NCBI GenBank assembly: GCA_025667525.1
Contig: JANFOE010000190.1
Location: forward strand, 746,501 to 810,500
Direction: 5' to 3'
DNA length: 64,000 bases
From: Glebionis coronaria
Taxonomy: Eukaryota; Streptophyta; Magnoliopsida; Asterales; Asteraceae
Part shown: piece by piece, positions 10,079 to 20,294 of the stretch
Position numbering within the stretch: the first letter of the stretch is position 1
Layout: each line of letters opens with the position of its first letter
Notes under the pieces: model-generated
What the model saw: the letters and a program-made list of their open reading frames with translations, nothing else
What the model was told of the DNA's origin: nothing
The model's database searches: none
Position numbers and translations under genes: made by a program

Positions 10079-11414
10079 GTGTTAAGGTTATTAGATGATG
10101 TGAGTACTGAGAGATGCAAACTGTCTAACTATCAATTAGCTCTAACTCAAACTGAGAAAACAGTTTCTGAATACAAGAAAATTGAATTTGATTTAAAAGA
10201 TAAAATAAATATCTTAAAACATGAATTAGATGCTAGTAATGATGTTAGGAACATCATGGAAAAGGGTTAATAGTGATCTACAGGCTAAGCTAGATGAGGC
10301 CATTAAGAATAAAGATAATGTTGGCCTTAAAATTCAGAGATTTGATAGGGCCACTCAAACCCTAGGAGAATGTGTTAATAAACAAAGGGATCCCAAGGAC
10401 ATGACTGGGATTAGGATGAAAGACTACTCTATGGTTCCACCACCAGCTGGTGACTTCTATGGTGTCCAACAAAAGGACCTATCTTGGACTGGTTTACCAG
10501 AACTCCAAGAGGAGGAATTCATTCCTCCACCAAGAGTTGTTACTCTAGTTGAAGAGTATCAACAAAAGTTGACTGACTTAAATGAATGGAAGAAAGCCAA
10601 CCCTACCTTATTTGTTAAGGGTGGCTTGTTATGTGAAAGTCCTAATGAGTCAACCCCCATTAAAGTTACAAACCAAATCACTGGTAAGGCTGTTGACCTT
10701 GGCTCAAACACTGTCAGAAAACCTAGCATTAAGTATGCAGAGATGTATAGGAATACTAGGTCACCTAAGAGCCAAGTTAGCAATGATGGAACAGGATTTT
10801 TCTCTTCTAGACCTAGGGTTGTGTCTAGAAAAGCCTGTTACACTTGTGGTAGATTTTCACACATAGCATATAAGTGTGTCAACGCTTCAAATGTCAACGT
10901 TGTTAGAAAATCAAACGTTGCCAGACCCAAACCTTGTGTGCAGCAAAGTCCACAAGTTGTTAGACCTGCCCCATTCTTCACTAGAGGGTCTAACACTCAT
11001 GGACAAAGACCATTTCAAAAGACAAATACTTGGTCTAATAGGCAATGGGTTTCTATAGCAAACCCTAGGTTCAACGCTGACAAGGGTAATATCAGCGTTG
11101 ACAAGACCAATTCCAACGCTGACAGAAACGTGTCCATACCTAAATATTTGCAACCACAGGGTAAGGGGTCAAAGGCTTCTTCAAGCTTGACATGGAGACC
11201 AAAGAAATATTAAAACCCTAATGATAATGGGATTTCAATGACCTGCAACAGATTTAATTGCATTTCAAAGGTCATTACAAAACCTATTGGGGTTAACTGG
11301 GTATTTTATCCAAAGAGGGATGAACAAGGGGTTGTTATGAGAACCAAGTCTGTTCTTGTTGAACAACCAGATGAATCCAAGTCTGCTAAGGCTTGGGTTC
11401 CCAAAGAAAACTAA
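10079..11414 (+). pseudogene. Element D gag continuation, frameshifted, second zinc knuckle
   Basis: After the TAG the gag frame stays open to 10270, then coding sense moves to another frame near 10261-10267, at a run of A and G, consistent with a one-base indel. The next frame (to 11213) has a second CX2CX4HX4C knuckle (CYTCGRFSHIAYKC, from 10836) and repeated N-A-D/S-V-D-K phrases. It hits TAA at 11211, stays open after that, and ends at a TAA at 11412 after the phrase AWVPKEN, just before pol resumes in a third frame. This is the gag-to-protease linker of the polyprotein. A coiled-coil-like stretch lies at the start (10079-10330). Confidence 0.7.
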
Positions 11415-14400
11415 CTTGTTTTCTTTATGTGCAGGACATTCAAAAACAGGTCAATGATTATGGATATTGGGACAGTGGATGCTCAAGGCACATGACAGGG
11501 AAGGAATATTATCTCACTAACTTCACTCCCATTAAGGATGGTGATAAGGTTTACTTTGGAGGCGGATATGGTACTATCACAGGCAAAGGAAAACTTCTCA
11601 CCAAAAACTTGCGTTTTGAAAACGTATTTTTAGTAAAGGAACTTGATTACAATCTTTTTAGTGTATCACAAGTTTGTGATAACAAAAATAAAGTTCTGTT
11701 TACTGATACTGAATGTTTGGTGTTAAGCAAGGATTATAAGATCCCTGATGAGAAATATATTGACTATAGAACACCTAGACATAAAGACATATATAATGTG
11801 AATCTGAATGGGATTAGAATGAATAGCAATATGTCATGTTTTTATACTAAAGCTTCAGTAGATGAAAGTAATCTATGGCACAGGAGACTAGGGCACATAA
11901 ACTTTAAGAATATAAACAGGCTTGTGAGACTTGGCTTGGTTGATGGTTTGCCTGAAAAGGCCTTCCACAATGACCACTCTTGTGTTGCATGTCTTAAAGG
12001 CAAGCAGCACAAGGTCCCATTCAAGTCCAAACAGGTGCACTCTAGTACTAGACCTCTTCACTTGCTTCATATGGACCTATTTGGTCCAACCAATATAGAG
12101 AGTTTGAATGGTAAATCATACTACTTTGTCATCACAGATGAATTTTCTAGGTTTACTTGGACTTTCTTTTTAGCTATAAAGAGTGATATAGCTGAAACTT
12201 TAATTGATTTTATCACTCAGATTGAGAAGAAGACTGGTAATGAAGTAAAAATGCTTAGGAGTGATAATGGTGGTGAATTTAGGAATAAAGTGTTAGATGA
12301 TTTTTGTGCCAGGAAAGGAATTACTAGGCAATTTAGTGTTGCCAGAACCCCACAGCAAAATGGGGTTGCTGAGAGGAAAAATAGAACCCTAATTGAAGCA
12401 GCCAGAACCATGTTGGCTGATGCTCATTTCCCTATAGCTTTTTGGGCTAAGGATGTTAATACAGCTTGCTATGTTCAAAATAGAGCATTGGTCAACAAAA
12501 TACAGAACAAAACACCTTATGAGTTACTTTGGGGACGAAAACCTAATATTGGTTTTCTCAGACCTTTTGGTTGTCATGTAGTTATTTTAGATACTAGTGA
12601 TGCCTTGGGTAAATTTAGTGCAAAAGGTGATGAAGGCTATTTCATGGGGTATTCAGTGCAGAGCAAGGGATATAGGGTTTATCTTAAAAAGGAAAAACGT
12701 ATTCTTAAAAGAGTACATATTAGGTTTTTAGAGAGTAAACCTAGTGATCCTGAAAGTGGTCCAAATTCGTTGTTTGACTTGGAACATTTATCTAGGACTT
12801 TAAATTATATGCCGGTCACTAATCCAGACATTGTGAAGGTAACTTCAAATGTTGTGGAAGAACAAGTTGTTGATGTTTCAGGCACATAGGTTCATGAAAA
12901 GGTTGGATCACAAGCAGAAAAGTCATCTCCTATACTATAGTATGTCACAATTACCATATGGACAGATGCTTTTGCTGCTGCTGCTGCTGTTGGAAAAGAT
13001 AATGGTGGTCCCCAAGTACCACCAGATAACAACATGCATGGTCCTTCAGGCGTTGACAAAGGCAAATCTAGCACTGACAAGACCAATTCAGACGTTGATG
13101 GCTCAAACGTTGACAACAACAGTTCAAGCGTTGTTAGCCCACACGCTGACAACCAAGGTTCAGGCGTTGACAACACTTTTGCACATCTTTTCTCTTCTAC
13201 TTTTGAACATGGTGAACCTTCTAATTTATATGAAGAGGTTCATCCTCATGTTGATGAAAGAGAATCGGAAGAAGAAGATATTGGCAACATGGATAATGAA
13301 ATTGAAGACACCAGACTTTTTGAAGGAGGATTTCTCACTTCTACTATGAAGAATCACCCTACTTCTCAAATCATTGGTGATATTATGACTCCTGTTCAGA
13401 CTAGAAGATCTCATCAAGGTCTTGGTGGATTTATTGCCAATATTCACAAGAAGGTTGATACCTCTCTTGTGCAAGCATGTTTGTTTGCCTGTTTTCTGTC
13501 ATAACAGGAACCCAAGAAGATATTTGATGCTCTCAAAGAACCAAGTTGGGTGGAAGCAATGCAGGATGACCTTCACCAATTTGCAATTCAAGATGTTTGG
13601 GAGCTGGTTGATTATCCCAGATATGTCAGACCTATAGGGACAAGATGGGTTCTAAGAAACAAGAGAGATGAAAGAGGTATTGTGGTCAGAAACAAGGCAA
13701 GATTAGTGGCTCAGGGATATACACAAGAGGAGGGGATAGACTATGAGGAGGTCTTTGCACGAGTTGCAAGGATTGAATCTATAAGGATCTTTCTAGCCTA
13801 TGCATTCTGCATGGGCTTCACTGTCTATCAAATGGATGTCAAGAGTGCCTTCCTCTATGGAACAATTGTTGAGGACGTATATGTGATGCAGCCTCCTGGT
13901 TTTGAGGATCTAGAGAATCCAGACAAGGTGTATAGAGTCAAGAAGGCTATGTATGGACTTCATCAAGCCCCAAGAGCATGGTATGGTACTTTGTCTACCT
14001 ATTTGGTGGACAATGGATTCAAAAGGGGCACCATAGATCAGACACTGTTTACAAAGAAGAAAGGTAAGGATGTATTGTTTGTTCAGGTCTATGTTGATGA
14101 CATCATTTTTGGATCCACATATCTAAAGATGAGTGAGGATTTCTCCAAGCTTATGACAGAAAAATTCAAGATGAGTGCTATGGGGGAGATGAACTTCTTT
14201 CTTGGGTTAAAAGTTCAGCAGAAAGAAGATGGTATCTTCATCTCCCAGGATAAATATGTGGCAGAGATCTTGAAGAAGTTTGGCTTTTCTCCACATGAGA
14301 AGAGGGCTACTACTCCTATGGATAGAGAACACCCTTGGGGAAAGATTGGAGATGGAAAGGATGTGGATGTCAGGCATTATAGATCAATGATTGGTTCATT

Positions 14401-15037
14401 GATGTATCTTACAGCCTCCAGACCTGACATCATGTTTGTTGTGTGTGCTTGTGCACGTCATCAAGTGACTCCCAAAGAATGTCACCTTTATGTTGTCAAG
14501 AGAATCTTTAGGTACCTAAGATGTTATCCTAGTCTTGGCTTGTGGTACCCAAAGGATTCACCATTGGAGTTAATTGCATATTCAGACTGTGACTATGGAG
14601 GTGATAAGTTTGATAGAAAATCCACAACTGGTGGATGTCAGTTTCTTGGGAGCTAGTTGATATCTTGGCAATGCAAGAAACAAACAGTGGTGGCTAATTC
14701 TACAACTAAAGCAGAGTATGTGGCTGCAGCTGCTTGTTGTGGACAAGTTTTGTGGATTCAGAACCAGCTGTTGGACTATGGGTATAATTTCATGCATACC
14801 AAGATATTTGTTGACAATAACAGCACATTATGCATTATTAAGAATCCTGTACATCATTCTAAAACTAAACACATAGAAATTAGACACCATTTTATAAGAG
14901 ATTGTTTTGAAAAGGGTTTAATTCAACCAGATAGGGTTGACACAGAAGAGAATGTGTCAGATTTACTAACTAAACCTTTTGATGCTGGGAGGTTTCAATA
15001 CTTGGTAACAAGTATTGGAATGATCAATCTCACATAA
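11393..15037 (+). pseudogene. pol: Element D pol: protease, integrase, reverse transcriptase, RNase H
   Basis: One frame carries the whole copia-order polyprotein. The protease has DSG at D27 (WDSGCSRHMTG). A GAG-pre-integrase zinc region (HRRLGH and CVAC) follows. The integrase core has D228, D291 (RSDNGGEF) and E327, with the standard 35-residue D-to-E spacing. The reverse transcriptase (from about 13550) has YVDD at 14090-14101. RNase H runs to the end. In-frame stops break it at 12887 (TAG), 12938 (TAG), 13502 (TAA) and 14654 (TAG). All catalytic residues I could check remain, so inactivation is by nonsense only. The 12.9-13.5 kb linker is rich in D, N and S and carries seven copies of the CG(T/C)TGACA motif. 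The listed start is where the frame opens; the natural product would be cut from Gag-Pol. Confidence 0.9.
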
Positions 15038-15380
15038 TATGTGTTTTGGAGTCTTTTTGTCAAGGTATGTACAGGATAATGCATTATTATTGGTCTTTTT
15101 GAGGATTTAGATTTTCCACTATATTTTTCTAACACTGACAAAGGTTGCTTGAACGCTAATAAGTGTTTTTGTGACGTTGTCAGCAATATATTTTTCTAAC
15201 CCTGATAAATCTTTTCTTAACGCTGACAAGTGTTATCGGGGCGTTGTCAGCAACAATGTTAGTTTTGTGGTTTTCAATCTAAATGTGCAGGTGGTGTTAG
15301 CAGTATACCATTAGATATAGAGTTGCTTATAGATCATTGGAGAAGCATTTGGACATGTTTTTATTTATGGATGATGGTTG

Positions 15381-15430
15381 AAATTTTTAATTTCTATCTT
15401 GACATAAATTTTTAATTTCTATCTTGACAT
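15381..15430 (+). repeat. Tandem duplication, 25 bp twice
   Basis: Two identical adjacent copies, each starting AAATTTTTAATTTC and ending TTGACAT. Confidence 0.85.
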
Positions 15431-15519
15431 AAATTTTTTATGTTCATGCATATTTTTGGCAACTTATGTATCACTGTTTAAGGGGAGGTTTTAGGAACCT
15501 TTAGAATGTTTGGGTATCC

Positions 15520-15524
15520 ATATG
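15520..15524. repeat. Target site duplication of D1, left
   Basis: ATATG is repeated at 26168-26172. Confidence 0.9.
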
Positions 15525-18135
15525 TAATAATTCGTTTTTTAGTTTAGTTGTCTTCTCAGCTCGATTCGAATTGATATAACGTTTTTTAGCTCGACTTAAT
15601 TGTTTTTGGTTAAAAAGACTTGTTTGGAATTCTATGTCTAATTGGCACAAAGCAATTAAAAAGGTAAAAATATCTATTATACTACATATACCTACTATAC
15701 TAAAAACATTTAGCAACTACGACAATTAAATGCACAAAATTTAAAAAAAAATGTAAAATACAATTTTATACTACAAAGTCGGAATACAAAATACAAAATT
15801 CAAATTTACTCTACAATAGCAAAATATAAAACTAACACAAATTTATAAAGTCTAAATTGAACAAAACTAATCTTTATAAAACTAAACTTATATTTGTATA
15901 ACTAAAATATATCTAATCCAAATTTGTTAAAGCTAATAAGTGGCCCACCAAAATGATGTTTCAGTCAAACAAATAAGGATACCAAAAATAACCAGCCCGT
16001 CATTAAAGTGACCCAAATAGAGACTAAAACTGAGTTTGTATTTCATTTAATATTTTGTAAGCAGAAAGTGACAAAGAAAACAGCAAAATCATACTCTATT
16101 CCTACAACTGATCAAAGTTGACTTCAACTTGCAAATAAACTAATCTTCGACTTATCTTTATCAACTAAATGCAAAAATACTCTTAGAGCTTAACTGATCC
16201 AAACACACTATATCAGAAAGAATAGAAGTCAAGCAGAATTGAAAAGTTACTATGGCAAATCTGATAAGATCAAGTTAAAAACAGAACAGTAACATTTAGA
16301 ATCACACTACAACTTATAGCCACAGATTACACTAGCAATATTACAGAAAAACGAAATGTGCTTAACCCGAACATCCGTCGTTTAGTCCGTTGAGACGAGA
16401 AACGCGGCGCTGAGCCGGTTTAAAACAAACACCACCAATTTGCTGATCTACTCTTTCGAATAACAGACTGATTTCAACTGACTTTCTAACAGCAACTCCA
16501 AAACGTGCAAACCTGCAAAATCAAAACAAAGCAAAGGAAAACTGGACGAAATCTATCTTTCGATCCCTAAACCTGCATAAACTTGAACAAAAATATATCC
16601 TTTTGCAAAACTGACTAATGAATGAAATCAAGTATCCGACTTACTCCTAACAATGAAACTAGAGTAAAAATCTGAACGAACTGAAATCGATCAACAAGCT
16701 TAACCAACAGCTTCTAAAGAAACAAGAACTTGAACACTTAAACTTCATCAATAGCCATACTATCCTGAGTCCAAGGAATAAGACTGATCCGAAACAAATG
16801 AATACTCGAAACGAATAACTCGGAATAAGCAACTCGATTCTCAAGTACTTTAACAAACTTCTAAATCTACGTGAATAGTAACTGAAATCGACACAACCTG
16901 TTTAACTTCTAACAGTCATTATGTAAAAATATTAAAAAAACTCAAAAGCTGATTAGCCAGTGATAAACCATTAACAGTATCACTAATATCCTATGAACTA
17001 AAACTTGAACCAAAAGTTAAATTCTTCTTTAAAAGAAGACGGTTAAAAATTCAACAAACTCGTAACCTGGATCAATACAAGAACTTATCTATTCAAAAAC
17101 TTAACAGTATCAATTCGTGAAAAGTATTTAAGAAACAAGAACTTGAAAGCTCAAACTTCATTAATGGTGAAAAAAAATGTAACTGAATAAGAAGAATTTA
17201 ATAAGGTAACAAAAAGCTTGAAGAAGACTAGAACTTTCATTAATGGCAGAAAAAGAGAACCGGTTACAAACTGAAAACTGAATCAAAACTGAATTTGTTA
17301 CAAAATTTAAACAGAAAACTGAAAGAAAACCTAACTAACTAACTAATTACACCTAATAACTATGTGTAAACTACCCTAAGCTAACCCATTTCTAATGAGG
17401 GTCTTCATGTCTTTTTATAGCCGCGAGAGGGTGATGCGATGACGTGTATCCTCCAATCATATATGGACACGTGTAAATACGAGGTTTACACTCTTCGTTC
17501 TTCATCTTCAACTGAATTGGGGGTTTCTTTATCTTCGCGTCTTGATCTAATTGATTGATACTGTCTTGTAGAGGAGAACAAGAGGAATCTTTTTCTAGTT
17601 GTAAACTTTTGCTGATACTTCATGTAGCTATATGTTAATTTGATTTGCAGGTTAAGAGAAAAGAGAGAGTTATAAGTCGGCTTGTTTCTCTCTCTTGAAT
17701 GAATGAAGAAGACGCGTCTTGTTTGTTGTGTTGTTTTGACCGGTCTTGGTCAACAGACCAAGATAAAAAGTTAATAAACTTTTCCTTTTATTTTCCATTT
17801 AGTCCCTTCTTTTTCATTTCTTTGCAAATGGTATTGGCAACTTAAAGGAAATTCCTTTTCATCCTTTATCCTTGTAGAAAATTACAACTTGAGCCCTCGA
17901 TCTTTGATAATATTGGCAAATAAAGTCCTCAAAAGCATCTTTCGTCTTTTTCTTTGTCTTTTCTTCAAATAAATCCTTGAAAGCTCGTGTTTTGTCTCAA
18001 ATGTACCTATATACCTGAAAATACACAAACACCAAATACACGCGTAATTCTGATAATTTACAGTTAAAATAATGTATTTGACAGTGTTTTGAGTGGTATT
18101 TGGATCATTATTGATGAGTGTTTTCACACTTATCA
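15525..18135 (-). repeat. 3' LTR of D1 (left copy)
   Basis: 2611 bp, same length as the right copy. A TATA box on the minus strand (TATAAAAAG) lies near 17413-17421. Contains several AAGAACTTGAA/AAACTTCAT(C/T)AATG-type internal repeats (for example 16720-16750 and 17140-17170). Confidence 0.95.
17413..17421 (-). promoter_or_regulatory. TATA box in D1 LTR
   Basis: TATAAAAAG on the minus strand, after a GC-rich block GCGGC. A weak imperfect inverted repeat (ACCCTCATT, AATGGGT) follows it. Confidence 0.5.
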
Positions 18136-18150
18136 ACTCCCCTCCACTTG
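18136..18150 (-). other. Polypurine tract of D1
   Basis: On the minus strand AAGTGGAGGGGAGT directly precedes the 3' LTR start TGATAAG. Further copies of the same G-rich tract lie near 19718 and 19772. Confidence 0.8.
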
Positions 18151-20294
18151 ACCATTGCCATGTCCTCATGCAATGCAGCATTTTAAAGCTCTAAAGTTAC
18201 ACTTTTCTCATAATTAACCACCTTGGCCATTATGGAATGTTTCTACACTATGCTACACTATATGATGCATGATTTTGAATATATACAATGCAATGCAAAG
18301 AAAACAATTCTATTTATATCTTTTTGGATTTATAAATGGTTTTGATGGAAATAACTCATAAAGAATTCAATGACTTAGATTAGGGCTTTGGTACCATGGA
18401 CATTTATCACCCTCAAGTTTCACTTTCCCCATACCAAGCTTATAAATGGGATCATTGCATTCACAAGTAAAAAGTGCATCAACTTATTCATGATAATTAA
18501 ATGTGGATCCGATTATTAATTGAGCAAATTGCTTATAGGCAAATTTGTCATTATTCAAGTGTGAAATATAAGAAGTGTAAAATCCAAAAAATAAGGAAGC
18601 ACGGTTTTAATCCTAAGTAATCTTCTCATCCATTACTTGAAAAACCGCTCACAATTAATACAAGTCCGTATTAAGAGTAATAAGTCATTCGCCTTATGTG
18701 TAAAATCCTCATGTCATGCTTTCATAAGTAACTACACACTCGCTAATGAAAGAAAAATAAAACTCACGCAATAATTTACATCCGCATCTTTTTGAGATTT
18801 TGGATCTTCAACCCCGCAACCCGTCAAGGTAATATTGGATTGGAGCAATCTATTGAATCCCCGCAACCCGTCAAGGTAATATTGGAACTCAATAGTCACT
18901 ATAATTAACACCACACTGCCCCTCTTGGGAGTCTTGCATTATTTTTTTCTTTTTCTTTTTTTTTTCTAGCCACTCATTTTTTTTCATAAGCCGCTCTTAT
19001 TTTTCTTTATTCCTCACAAAGAAATTTGAAAAGAAGAAAAGGAAAAACACCCGCTAAATATGGAGCATGACATAAGTCTAGTACACATAAAACGTGCTAA
19101 CTTAGAATCTTAAGACGTACTCATATCAACCATGAATGATTAGCCAAAAATGCATAAGAGATTACAAACCAATTAAAACCGTACTTGATTATTTATTAAC
19201 AATTATATATATGCGAAGAAAATAGAGGTAGAGAAGAGAAGGGTTTAGCCACAAGTAATTATCATGAAGTTTATCTAGCCCTTTTACACTTGCTTCAACT
19301 CTATCATTTCCCATTCTCCACAAATTTAAAATCTCAAATAATGAAATTGGTGGATGCTTAGCCTAATAGACCAATGAAGGACTACATGGTTAAGGATACT
19401 AGCTAGAGAGTGCTAAGATAAGCAAACTCGGGTTGAGTCAAAATATCCATGGCGGGCCTAATATGTCAAAGAAGTCTAAACTTGTTAAAACCATGTTTTA
19501 TTATATTTTTTTATATCTTTTTGATGAAAAACAAAAGAAGAAATATATACAATGCAAATGTGTTATGCAAATGAAAAATGATTGATGGAAAAATTATGTA
19601 TGCATATTTTTGGTGGCCAAAGTAGATCAAAAATTCGAAAAATGATCGAAAAATTAATTTTCCCAATTATCATGAAGTTAAGGCAATGGTCTAGGTAAGG
19701 TCACTTCGATAGAAGTCTCCCCTACACTTAAGATAAACATTGTCCTCAATGTTTAAGAGCATGGGAGTGAACTCCCCTACACTTATGACATTGATTACTT
19801 TGCTTAACCCAAGTTAAGGAAGAGATAACTAAAGGGTATTCATTTTAAGCACAATTGTTTTGAATATCACGATAGCAAAAACTAATCGAAGTGAACCAGA
19901 TACACGGGCCTCCTCCATAAGCTCCAAGCATGAAATGTGAGAGAGCAACCCTTGAAACAAACACCAAAAGACGAAGAACGGCACCCCTCCACTTCAACTC
20001 TACTATAACATCCTTTTAATTAAACCTAACCTATTGAAAATCTACTCTACGTTTTCTAACCGAGTTATTCATTGCTTGAGTTTTTTTAACCCTAAGTCGC
20101 TAGCTCGACTCGGCCCCGAATTAAGCTGTCCTTGGGGAAACCATCATGGAGAATAAAGAATATCCACTTTGAAGCACATCTCACATGATACACTCAAACT
20201 TAGCACGTTGCCATTTACTATAAGATTTACCAAATATGCCTCGATAAATGGAACGGTCCAACGTGTCTCAAGTTTGTCCAACATACAAAATCTC
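18151..20294 (-). other. 3' noncoding region of D1
   Basis: No ORF worth reporting. Several blocks match the D3 region between pol and LTR: about 18372-18456 with 42204-42270, 19300-19406 with 43162-43270, and 19700-19830 with 43510-43640. T-rich tracts lie at 18940-18965 and 18980-19010. Confidence 0.75.
18812..18886. repeat. Perfect 28-bp direct repeat, period 47
   Basis: Copies at 18812-18839 and 18859-18886 both start CCCCGCAACCCGTC and end TAATATTGGA. Confidence 0.9.

Larger units (their letters stand above)
15038..15524 (+). other. Element D region after pol, up to the D1 insertion
   Basis: Noncoding. Holds six forms of the CG(T/C)TGACA motif or its GTCAGC counterpart (15131-15250), a perfect 25-bp tandem duplication (15381-15430) and a purine tract TTAAGGGGAGG at about 15479-15489, far upstream of the real 3' LTR. 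Extra purine tracts are known from Sireviruses. Confidence 0.7.

Noticed and set aside
12965..12985. CTG-repeat as a functional tract
   Set aside because: It is a short Ala/Leu codon run in the pol linker, most likely slippage.
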